A DNA stretch of 64,000 bases from NCBI RefSeq assembly GCF_008935055.1, contig NZ_CP043028.1, positions 2,324,501 through 2,388,500 on the forward strand, written 5' to 3'. Below are positions 26,250 through 33,328 of the stretch, piece by piece. The notes under the pieces are model-generated. The model did no database searches and had not been told where the DNA came from. It saw only the letters and a list, made by a program, of their open reading frames with translations. Position 1 is the first letter of the stretch. Every line of letters begins with the position of its first letter. The stretch comes from Pseudobutyrivibrio xylanivorans (GTDB lineage: Bacteria; Bacillota; Clostridia; Lachnospirales; Lachnospiraceae). The translations under genes and the position numbers were made by a program.

Positions 26250-27238
26250 CAGAAGTGTTTGTTGATGCGACCCATGTTAAAGCCAGAGCCAATAACAGAA
26301 AAATGCAGCACCGGATTGCAAAACAAGAAACTCTTTTCTATGAAGATATGCTAAAGAAAGAATTAAACGAAGACCGGGTTGAGCACGGAAAGAAGCCGCT
26401 AAAAGACAAGGATGATGACGATGATAAAGGGGCCGGTGGTCATGATGATTTCAGTGATTTCACGGATGACGTTCCCAAAGACACCAAGAAGATAAGATGT
26501 AGCACGACTGATCCCGAAAGCGGATGGTTCAGAAAAGGTGAGCATAAGCATGTATTCGCATATGGTATTGAAACAGTCTGTGATAAAAACGGATGGATTT
26601 TAGATTTTACTGTCAATCCAGGCAATGAACATGACAGCCGTACATTCAAAGGACTTTACGATAAGATTAAAGATATCGGTGTAAAAACAATCGTTGCCGA
26701 CGCAGGATACAAGACACCAGCCATAGCAAAGATGCTCATGGACGATGGCATAACACCGCTTCTTCCTTACAAAAGGCCAATGACCAAAAAAGGATTTTTC
26801 AGAAAGTACGAGTATGCATATGATGAATACAATGACTGCTACATATGTCCTAACAATCAGGTCTTGAAGTATTCAACAACCAATCGTGAAGGATACAGGG
26901 AATATAAGAGCTGTGGGACCACTTGTGAGAGCTGTCCATATCTTGAGCGGTGTACACTCAGCAAGAATCATGTAAAGATAATCACCCGGCATATATGGGA
27001 AGACTACATGGAACAGTGTGAAGACATCAGATGTACCCTTGGGATGAAAGACCTATATTCTCATAGAAAGGAAACGATAGAAAGAATCTTTGGAACAGCC
27101 AAGGAGAACCACGGATTCAGATACACGCAGATGTACGGTAAGGCGCGGATGAAAATGAAGGCGGCGCTTACTTTTGCGTGTATGAATCTCAAGAAGTTAG
27201 CAAAAATTAAGCATGAATGGAGGCTAGAGATGGCCTGA
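26250..27238 (+). pseudogene. IS1182-family transposase, N-terminally truncated
   Basis: The DDE transposase core is intact: the DATHVKA aspartate, the VADAGYKT aspartate and the ETIERIFG glutamate are all present, with a Cys cluster (CESCPYLERC) between. The N-terminal roughly 120-150 residues usual for IS1182 transposases are missing. The open frame now begins at ATG 26213 inside the hairpin-bearing flank, making a fused start. Loss of the N-terminal DNA-binding part makes transposition unlikely. It marks the left border of cargo 2. Confidence 0.8.
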
Positions 27239-27291
27239 GATAGGCCTTATCTAACTCCTTTTTGTAAAAATATATCCTGATATGAGAAAAA

Positions 27292-27360
27292 TCCGCGGCA
27301 ATCGCCGCGGACTTTGTCTGCACTCTGTAGCATGACAGCCATTTATGTGGCTGTCATGCT
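27292..27360. other. Two strong hairpins downstream of the IS1182 remnant
   Basis: TCCGCGGC at 27292-27299 pairs with GCCGCGGA at 27304-27311, and AGCATGACAGCCA at 27329-27341 pairs perfectly with TGGCTGTCATGCT at 27348-27360. They may be the 3' terminal structures of the insertion sequence, and the second could also end the minus-strand WYL transcript that stops at 27372. Confidence 0.6.
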
Positions 27361-27371
27361 TTGTCGCTTTG

Positions 27372-28367
27372 TTAATTTAGTATTTTATAGTAACTTAATG
27401 CTTTCTGAGCACTGCCTACGATATCTTGAATTAGCTCATGTGGTTCGATTACTGTTATTGATGAGCCATAGCTTCTAAGCCATCTTCTAAAATCTTGTAT
27501 TCCTAGAATATCATCTTCGTAAAAATAGTATTTACCTTCCTGATATAGGGCGCTTGTTTGGCTGCGTAGAGCGGTGTCTCGCTTTATTTTCTCTAATATA
27601 TTACTGGTCTCATTGGATATTCTAATCTTTACATGAACTGGTTCCCCATGATCCTTGTACTCTGTTCCCCAGAAATATTTGTGATATTTGTCAGCAACGT
27701 ACGTATTAATATCTGAAGAATCCTTTAGTATTTTGATAGAATCTTTTACCCTATCAAGCCGGTAGTAGTTATTCTGCGTATCCTTTATATAAAGAGTATG
27801 TGAAGTAATATTCTGTATCACTTCAACAGGACTACACTTTATTTTAAAGGTCCCATCACGAAGCGTTTTATACATGAATTCAATTTGTTTATTACGCATT
27901 ATGGCATCTTGAATGGTGTCTTGTCTTTCAAGAATTTGAGGGGGAATCGCATCAATGGAGTCTTTAGTTTCAAATAAGCTTGTCATGTGGTTTTTGAGAA
28001 GATTTGGGTATGCTGTCCTCAATGTGCTTATCTCTATTGGATTTACAGGGAGTAGTAAATATTCTTCTGTAAATGAATCCATATCTGTCAAGTAAATGAC
28101 AGCGTCATCACATTCTCCATTTACTAGTTTATCTAAAAAAAACCTAGCGCTTTCTAATGGATCATCATCTTCATCAGATATTTCCAAAGTTGAAGATAGG
28201 TGGCTAAGTAAAATTGGATTCTGAAACAGTGCAGAAATACATTTTCTTGTCTGCTGTATGGGTAGATTACATGAATCGGATAAGCTGTTTATAGTGGCAT
28301 CATACTTTTCAGAAATAATCAGTGAAAACATATATGCAATAATGTCTAATCTGTTATCTATTTTCAT
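27372..28367 (-). CDS. WYL-domain regulator 2
   Basis: A 331-residue protein. The WYL domain lies near residues 165-235, with IEFMYKTLRDG, SPVEVI and LYIKDTQNNYYRLDRV matching the family, and a WCX-type C-terminal region ends in RRWLRSYGSSITVIEPHEL. The N-terminal helical region is a weak HTH. Its ATG overlaps the stop of the WYL gene upstream, so the two are made together, like PafB and PafC. WYL proteins sense nucleic acid or other ligands and often control defence loci such as BREX and CBASS. Confidence 0.78.
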   Translation of the reverse strand: MKIDNRLDIIAYMFSLIISEKYDATINSLSDSCNLPIQQTRKCISALFQNPILLSHLSSTLEISDEDDDPLESARFFLDKLVNGECDDAVIYLTDMDSFTEEYLLLPVNPIEISTLRTAYPNLLKNHMTSLFETKDSIDAIPPQILERQDTIQDAIMRNKQIEFMYKTLRDGTFKIKCSPVEVIQNITSHTLYIKDTQNNYYRLDRVKDSIKILKDSSDINTYVADKYHKYFWGTEYKDHGEPVHVKIRISNETSNILEKIKRDTALRSQTSALYQEGKYYFYEDDILGIQDFRRWLRSYGSSITVIEPHELIQDIVGSAQKALSYYKILN

Positions 28368-29680
28368 TGGATACCCCTTTCGTAATTTGCTAATACATGT
28401 GAGAATGAATTTATTAGGTTATCTTGTAGCTCCTTTGGCTCGATCACTAATGCACTACTTCCAAAACTTCTAACGTATCTGGAAAAGGCTGATAGACCTC
28501 TAACATCGTCTTCGTAAACAAGAGTATGTGGTATACCTTCTATTGGAGATTCAAGCGTATATAGCTTGGAATTCTTTCGTCTCTTATGAAGGGATTTAAC
28601 CCTTTCTGGGATATTACCAAATTCCTGAAAGATGACTTTCACATGAGACAATGTAGGTGAGTATGATGCTGAGAACATCTCAGTATATATCCTCATTATC
28701 TCTAGAGAACGATATGAAGGATTCTTTTCCGGTAGTTCTGCAATATGGTCTATTCTATCTAATCGAAGCTGCGCAATCATATTCTCTGTAATGTTGAGAC
28801 ATAATAAATAGAAACAAGAGGTTTCCATACTATAAAAAATGAGTCCAGAATTGATTTGTATGGAAATAGGACCATTTATCCCTGTATATTCAATAATTAG
28901 AGCTTTTTCTTTATACTTATATGATGTGAACCTGTTAAGGGCAGATAACTGAGCCTTATCTATATGTGTTGATTTACCATAAATATGAGTAGCGGTATCG
29001 TATGTATCCCAATCATATATTTTAGAAGCTTTGGTTTGAATTGATTCTAGAGTAGAATCTTTGCAGTTATCATAGAATATCATAAAATCGTATAATTCAT
29101 CTTCGCTTTCAAAAAGAATACGCGGCGCCTTCTCTGTGAGGCTATATACAACGTGAATTCCGTCCTTATATTGAACTCTTTTTCTTTCTATTAGATCTAA
29201 TCCACATAATTCTGAAAGATCCTTTCTTAGTGTTGGTATTGAAAGGTATTGATTAATATCTTCAATAAGAGTCCTGTTATTACTATTTAAGTATTCAATG
29301 ATATCCATGTCGGAATAATTTTCGTCAAAATTGATATTCTCATACATGTAGCTACTATCAGCTAAAGACAAAAGTTTACCTATAATTTCGGAAAAAGTGG
29401 CTTGTAAATTTTTGGATAAAATAAGAAGAATCAGCCACTGACGTATGTGTTTGTTAGTAAAGCTATCTATAAGAATGTCACTGCTTTCAAGCCGAACAAT
29501 ACCACTCCTATTGGGTGTGGATATTTCATAACCGTCCGAGCGAAGTTCATTGATTAATTCGCTTAGGCGAGATTTTGATATGCCAGTATCTTTGATTATT
29601 GATTCTCTTAAAATATCGGATCCTTTGTTGGAAAGTAAGTAGTTTATCAATAGTTCTTTAGCATTATTCTTCTTGTTCAT
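28364..29680 (-). CDS. WYL-domain regulator 1
   Basis: A 438-residue protein with an N-terminal winged HTH (about residues 8-60), a WYL domain near 260-330 (ALIIEYTG through LRLDRIDHI) and the same C-terminal signature as its partner (SRYVRSFGSSALVIEPKEL). It is divergent from the glycine-zipper gene at 29780, and the 100-base gap between them contains the first copy of the TATAATTCGA promoter motif. It is therefore the best candidate to bind that motif. Confidence 0.78.
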   Translation of the reverse strand: MNKKNNAKELLINYLLSNKGSDILRESIIKDTGISKSRLSELINELRSDGYEISTPNRSGIVRLESSDILIDSFTNKHIRQWLILLILSKNLQATFSEIIGKLLSLADSSYMYENINFDENYSDMDIIEYLNSNNRTLIEDINQYLSIPTLRKDLSELCGLDLIERKRVQYKDGIHVVYSLTEKAPRILFESEDELYDFMIFYDNCKDSTLESIQTKASKIYDWDTYDTATHIYGKSTHIDKAQLSALNRFTSYKYKEKALIIEYTGINGPISIQINSGLIFYSMETSCFYLLCLNITENMIAQLRLDRIDHIAELPEKNPSYRSLEIMRIYTEMFSASYSPTLSHVKVIFQEFGNIPERVKSLHKRRKNSKLYTLESPIEGIPHTLVYEDDVRGLSAFSRYVRSFGSSALVIEPKELQDNLINSFSHVLANYERGIQ

Positions 29681-29696
29681 AAAAAATCTCCTGTTA

Positions 29697-29734
29697 TATA
29701 ATTCGAAAATTAACTGAACTTATAGTTATAGTAT
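29697..29734 (+). promoter_or_regulatory. Shared cargo 2 promoter motif, copy 1
   Basis: TATAATTCGA at 29697-29706 is followed 23 bases further by TAGTAT (TATAGT reads two bases earlier), a -10-like hexamer. Copies 2 (30721) and 3 (52323, minus strand) have the same element at the same distance. The position where a -35 box should be carries the motif instead, suggesting activator-dependent or repressor-overlapped transcription. Confidence 0.65.
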
Positions 29735-29779
29735 AAACCTATCAAAAGAAAACAACAAACAATTTCGGAGGTAAATGTT

Positions 29780-30709
29780 ATGGCAAGTAGTAAAAATAAC
29801 GGAAATCAGTTAGGAATTACAGCGGTGGTTGCGAGAGAAGGATATGAAGGGTCTGTGATGGGCAGGATGGCAGGTAGAGCGGGCGCCTATAGTCCTAAAG
29901 GAGCTCCGGGAAATGCACTTGAAATTATGGCAAATGATAAGTCGAATCTTTCTAATATCTTAAAACCAGATACTGTGACTAAGTTGACGAAGTCATCAAC
30001 GGCTACTCAGGTTGATGCAGTAACAACTAAGGCGGGCAAGGTTGTAGAACGTATTCAGTATAAGGACACAGTTAGTCCTGCTGGTGTACAGAAGACTCTC
30101 AATCAGGTTAAGGCAGGAAAGTACCAGCAGGCCCAGCTTCGTGGGACTGTCGAAGCTGCTGAGAAGTATAATGCAGCAGCAAAAACGAGTGGGGTGACAA
30201 AGACAATGAAATCAACAGGAATCTCTCATGACACTACACAGCGTATTGGAGATAAGTTTACTAAGCAGCCAATCAAGGTTGCAAGCTTAGGAGATGCAGT
30301 AAAGGGATCAACTGTAGCTGCAGTCGGAATCACTACAGCAATTGAGGTTGGAAAGTCAATTGTAAATGGAGATTCAATTGGTGAATGTACTAGTCATGTA
30401 GTTGCAAAGGGTACCGAAAGTGCAATTAGTGCAGCTGTTGCAACAGTTGCTGGTGAAGTAACAGCAGGTGCAGTTGGAGGATTATTAGCAACTTCTGCTA
30501 TTCCTGTGGCTGGTCCGGTTATTGCAGGTATTGGAGCAGCAGTGCTTGTAGGTAGTGCGGTAGGCGAAGTTACAGATGGTTTTTTTGATGATGTGGCTTC
30601 AGGGATTGGCGATACTGTTGAAAATATCGCATATGGAATTGGCGATGCTGTTTCCAGCATTGGAGAAGGTATTTCCGATTTCGTGGGTGGTCTCTTTTGG
30701 TGGGCTTAA
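29780..30709 (+). CDS. Glycine-zipper membrane-active protein (309 aa)
   Basis: A 309-residue protein not matched to a known family. Residues 1-180 are polar and Lys/Thr/Ala-rich. Residues 185-265 form hydrophobic Ala/Gly-rich helices with glycine-zipper spacing (AGAVGGLLATSA, GPVIAGIGAAVLVG). The tail repeats an IGD/IGE motif (SGIGDTVENIAYGIGDAVSSIG) and ends GGLFWWA, an amphipathic, Trp-ended segment. GGAGG precedes ATG 29780. The features suggest a pore-forming or membrane-disrupting effector, or a membrane anchor, but this is inference. Confidence 0.6.
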   Translation: MASSKNNGNQLGITAVVAREGYEGSVMGRMAGRAGAYSPKGAPGNALEIMANDKSNLSNILKPDTVTKLTKSSTATQVDAVTTKAGKVVERIQYKDTVSPAGVQKTLNQVKAGKYQQAQLRGTVEAAEKYNAAAKTSGVTKTMKSTGISHDTTQRIGDKFTKQPIKVASLGDAVKGSTVAAVGITTAIEVGKSIVNGDSIGECTSHVVAKGTESAISAAVATVAGEVTAGAVGGLLATSAIPVAGPVIAGIGAAVLVGSAVGEVTDGFFDDVASGIGDTVENIAYGIGDAVSSIGEGISDFVGGLFWWA

Positions 30710-30720
30710 ATCAATAATAG

Positions 30721-30758
30721 TATAATTCGAAAATGCAGTGAATAAGCAATGGTAAGAT
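30721..30758 (+). promoter_or_regulatory. Shared cargo 2 promoter motif, copy 2
   Basis: TATAATTCGA at 30721-30730, then 22 bases, then TAAGAT at 30753-30758. The first 15 bases are identical to copy 1, and the A-rich untranslated leader (ATCAAAAGAAAACAA) is also nearly the same. It drives the small-gene set from 30802. Confidence 0.65.
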
Positions 30759-30801
30759 TTATATATCAAAAGAAAACAAAAGAACAATGGAGGTAAGAAT
30801 T

Positions 30802-31071
30802 ATGTTATTTACAAGAATGGCAGAAGGTGCAGGAATTGGTGGAGTTCTCGGATCAGCAATTGGAACTCTCGTTGGAGGAGTTACGACAACAGCAGTTGTT
30901 GCATTAACAGCCCCAGTTTCAATTCCAGCATTGTTTGTAGGTAGTGCTGTAGCTGTTGGAACAACATTAACCGCAGCAGAACTTGGCGGAGCAATTGGAA
31001 CTGTAACTGGTGCAGGAGCAGGAGCTGTTGTGAATGCTGTGGAATCATCAAAGGAAAGAGGTGATCATTAA
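30802..31071 (+). CDS. Glycine-zipper small membrane protein (89 aa)
   Basis: An 89-residue protein made almost entirely of Gly/Ala/Val/Thr helices: GAGIGGVLGSAIGTLVGG, then a second hydrophobic stretch and GGAIGTVTGAGAGAVV. GxxxG repeats indicate tightly packed membrane helices. ATG 30802 is chosen because GGAGG lies 9 bases before it; an in-frame ATG at 30787 lacks a site. Its stop codon overlaps the start of the 24-residue peptide gene by one base. Related in character to the protein at 29780. Confidence 0.65.
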   Translation: MLFTRMAEGAGIGGVLGSAIGTLVGGVTTTAVVALTAPVSIPALFVGSAVAVGTTLTAAELGGAIGTVTGAGAGAVVNAVESSKERGDH

Positions 31072-31145
31072 TGGTAGGACCTATTATTTCGATTATTGGA
31101 CACGGAATTGTAGATATTATTGTAGCAGTTATTAAGGAAGATTAA
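31071..31145 (+). CDS. 24-aa hydrophobic peptide, copy 1
   Basis: A 24-codon frame starting at ATG 31071 overlapping the previous stop, with AGAGGTG upstream. The peptide is a single hydrophobic helix with one central GH (ISIIGHGIVDIIVAVI) and a charged C-terminus. A homologue of the same length is encoded at 51941-52015 with 11 of 24 identical residues and mostly conservative changes, which strongly supports that both are translated. It resembles phenol-soluble modulins or small membrane toxins in size and character only. Confidence 0.7.
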   Translation: MVGPIISIIGHGIVDIIVAVIKED

Positions 31146-31159
31146 TTGGAGGTTTTGAT

Positions 31160-31357
31160 ATGGCAAAGAGAACACAGGAAGCATACATTTCACAGATGGA
31201 AAAGACAGCAGCATATTGGAAGAAGAAGGCTGATCGTGAATATGCATATGCGAAGAATTCGAATGATGGATATCATTACGGATATGCAAAAAAGGCATAT
31301 GAAAAGGCAAAGGAATTTAATGAGCGCGCTGATAATGCAAGGCTTCATGGATACTAG
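31160..31357 (+). CDS. Small helical protein (65 aa)
   Basis: A 65-residue, highly charged helical protein rich in Ala, Lys, Glu and Tyr (YAKKAYEKAKEFNERADNARLHG), with GGAGG before ATG 31160. It follows the 24-residue peptide by 14 bases. Soluble, so possibly an immunity or chaperone partner of the peptide and zipper proteins; no family recognised. Confidence 0.6.
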   Translation: MAKRTQEAYISQMEKTAAYWKKKADREYAYAKNSNDGYHYGYAKKAYEKAKEFNERADNARLHGY

Positions 31358-31372
31358 CGAGGAGGTACACGT

Positions 31373-31609
31373 ATGAAGGGAAAGAAGTATTTTCGGGTTC
31401 TTTATATGTATGACCAGATGAAGGCTGGTAAGGTTGTTGTGACTACTGACGCTATTAACATGTTTGATGTTGATAGAAGAACGATACAGAGAGACCTGAA
31501 TGAGATAAGGTGTTATCTGGCTGATAGAAAAGTCTTAGACGGTACAGTTACAGATATGGTTGTGTATGACAAAAGTAAAGGTGGTTACATCCTTAAAGAA
31601 GTGGCTTAA
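31373..31609 (+). CDS. Stand-alone DeoR-type HTH protein
   Basis: A 78-residue protein matching the N-terminal HTH module of DeoR/WYL regulators: RVLYMYDQMKAGKVVVTTD, then FDVDRRTIQRDLNEIRCYL. It lacks any ligand domain. It may interact with, or compete for, the same operators as the two WYL proteins. GAGGAGG precedes its ATG. Confidence 0.7.
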   Translation: MKGKKYFRVLYMYDQMKAGKVVVTTDAINMFDVDRRTIQRDLNEIRCYLADRKVLDGTVTDMVVYDKSKGGYILKEVA

Positions 31610-31638
31610 AAACATAAGTAGGAAAGTGGAGGTAAGAT

Positions 31639-31935
31639 ATGAGTTCTTATGGAAGTGAAGTTGTAATTACAAAGCATGCGTATTCGCGTTTAAAGGAGCG
31701 CAATGGCTGGAACAAGAAAGCATCAGATCGTATGATTCCTAAAGTATATGTTAATGGACTGAGGCCTGAGCAGATAAAGGGATATCTTAAGAACTGGGTA
31801 ATTACAAAGTATGAATATAGTAATGAGCGAGATGAATACGTTCTGTTTGGAGATAAGCTGTATATCTTTAATAACAAGACTATGCTGACAGTTTTGCCTA
31901 CACCTGCTAGAAGTTACTTGTATCCAGCGGCATAA
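31639..31935 (+). CDS. DUF4258-like (RelE-fold type) small protein
   Basis: A 98-residue protein opening with VVITKHAYSRLKERNGW, the HA-x2-R-x2-ER pattern of DUF4258 and related RelE-fold families, and closing with strands YVLFGDKLYIFNN and MLTVLP. Such proteins can be toxins or nuclease-like, but conserved catalytic residues cannot be judged here. It lies directly before the DarT-like gene. Confidence 0.5.
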   Translation: MSSYGSEVVITKHAYSRLKERNGWNKKASDRMIPKVYVNGLRPEQIKGYLKNWVITKYEYSNERDEYVLFGDKLYIFNNKTMLTVLPTPARSYLYPAA

Positions 31936-31955
31936 TTTTACTTTGGGGTGATTAT

Positions 31956-32651
31956 ATGAAGCAGAACATTGAAACTGTATTAGCTGAACATAATATTAGA
32001 AGACTTTGTCATATGACACAGCTCGATAAGCTCTTTTCGATTTTATACGGCGGTACAGGTATCTGGGCTACTGATTTTTATGAGGGAACAGGTCTGTATA
32101 AAAATGATCCGGAAAGACGTGATGGATGTACAGATTATATTTCAACCTCTATTGAATATCCTAATGTGTGGTACTACAACGCTAAAAAGGATGTCAATCC
32201 TAAGGTTAATACTTGGGCTGTAATTTTTATTGATGCAAATATTTGTAGAGAAGAAAGTACATTGTTTTGTCCAATTAACTCAGCATCTTCCAAGGGACGT
32301 TATATTGGGAACCAGGCAGAGAACTTAAGTAAGTCATTTGATAGTGTTGTTGGTTATAGACATAGGAGCCCGTTAATGCTTGATCGCTGTCCAACGGATG
32401 ATCAGGCTGAGGTGTTGATTTATAGATACATTCCAGTAAGTGCAATATGTGGGGTGGCATTTGAATCAGCAGCGATTACTCGTTTAATGAAGGAATTGTT
32501 TGAGAAATATGGAGTAAGTTATCCAGATTTATATTCTGCAAAGGATTTATTTTCTACAAATATGAGTCATATGATAAGGCACGGTTACAAGCCGTGCGAA
32601 GACTTGATTGTCAAAGGAAACTTAAAGTTAGATTTTCAAAAGAGTGCGTAA
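31956..32651 (+). CDS. DarT-like (DUF4433) ADP-ribosyltransferase
   Basis: A 231-residue protein. RLCHMTQLDKLFSIL at the start and DQAEVLIYRYIPVSAI near residue 148-163 match the DarT pattern, in which the Glu of AEVL is catalytic. DarT enzymes ADP-ribosylate thymidine in ssDNA; some relatives act on other nucleic acids. No macrodomain (DarG) or NADAR antitoxin is adjacent, so control must come from elsewhere, for example from transcription or the kinase/phosphatase genes. Family assignment is fairly safe; the substrate is not known. Confidence 0.65.
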   Translation: MKQNIETVLAEHNIRRLCHMTQLDKLFSILYGGTGIWATDFYEGTGLYKNDPERRDGCTDYISTSIEYPNVWYYNAKKDVNPKVNTWAVIFIDANICREESTLFCPINSASSKGRYIGNQAENLSKSFDSVVGYRHRSPLMLDRCPTDDQAEVLIYRYIPVSAICGVAFESAAITRLMKELFEKYGVSYPDLYSAKDLFSTNMSHMIRHGYKPCEDLIVKGNLKLDFQKSA

Positions 32652-32685
32652 CAGAACGATTTTAAAAAGAATGTGAGGGAAAAAG

Positions 32686-32961
32686 ATGGGATTTTTTGAC
32701 AGACCTTTATTTGATTTTAATGGAGATGGACAGACCGACTTTATGGAGTGGTCAATTGGAATGCAGATGACTGCGAGCAGCAGGCAGGAAGCTATTGACT
32801 TAACAGGAGATGATACTTTTTATCTTGGAACAGATTCTCTGGAAGATGAAGATGAGGATGACCTTGAACTGTATGGCTTGGATAGAGACGAACTCGATAT
32901 GATGGACGAAGACGAGAGGAGAGAGGCTCTCGAAGAAGCAGGGTTAGATCCTGATGATTAG
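32686..32961 (+). CDS. Acidic protein with an EF-hand-like loop
   Basis: A 91-residue, very acidic protein. Residues 10-21 (DFNGDGQTDFME) have Asp, Asn, Asp, Gly, Asp and Glu at positions 1, 3, 5, 6, 9 and 12 of a canonical EF-hand calcium loop. Further on are runs of Asp/Glu (EDEDEDDLE). Only one loop is present, as in dockerin-type halves. Calcium binding is a reasonable prediction; its role with the TerY-P type genes is inference. Confidence 0.6.
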   Translation: MGFFDRPLFDFNGDGQTDFMEWSIGMQMTASSRQEAIDLTGDDTFYLGTDSLEDEDEDDLELYGLDRDELDMMDEDERREALEEAGLDPDD

Positions 32962-33028
32962 GATGACTATTATTAACAAAAGATATTGGTAAACATTAAC
33001 AAAATTGTCCATAATGCACAAATTGCGT

Positions 33029-33057
33029 TTGATATTGTTCGAATGATGGGCTATAAT
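33029..33057 (+). promoter_or_regulatory. Promoter of the long cargo 2 operon
   Basis: TTGATA at 33029-33034 and TATAAT at 33052-33057 with a 17-base spacer form a near-consensus sigma-A promoter in the 140-base gap before the HTH gene. It does not carry the TATAATTCGA motif of the other cargo 2 promoters, so this operon may be expressed constitutively. Confidence 0.75.
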
Positions 33058-33124
33058 CAAAGATAGATTGGAATACTATGCTTAGGTGTAGAGGTTATCT
33101 ATTTTGGCGCAAGGAGGGATTGCA

Positions 33125-33328
33125 TTGGAAGGTTACATTCAAATTAAAGAAGCTGCTAAAAAATGGGAAATTGGCGAGAGACGAATTAATGAGCTTTGCC
33201 TCAATGGTAGGATAGAAGGCGCTGTAAAATTTGGAAATACATGGGCTATTCCAGAAAATAGTGAAAAACCTGCAGATGCCAGAATTAAGAGTGGTAAATA
33301 CATAAAATGCCGAGGTGAAAATTTATGA
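33125..33328 (+). CDS. Excisionase/MerR-like winged-HTH protein
   Basis: A 67-residue HTH protein (GYIQIKEAAKKWEIGERRINELCLNG, then FGNTWAIPENSEKPADARI), a family common just before restriction and other defence genes in Firmicutes. The TTG at 33125 is preferred, with AGGAGG 7 bases upstream, over a TTG seven codons earlier. It overlaps the next start by 4 bases. Likely operon regulator. Confidence 0.7.
   Translation: MEGYIQIKEAAKKWEIGERRINELCLNGRIEGAVKFGNTWAIPENSEKPADARIKSGKYIKCRGENL

Noticed and set aside
31160..31357. DarG/NADAR-type antitoxin near the DarT-like gene
   Set aside because: None of the neighbouring small proteins (65, 78, 98 and 91 residues) shows macrodomain or NADAR motifs.
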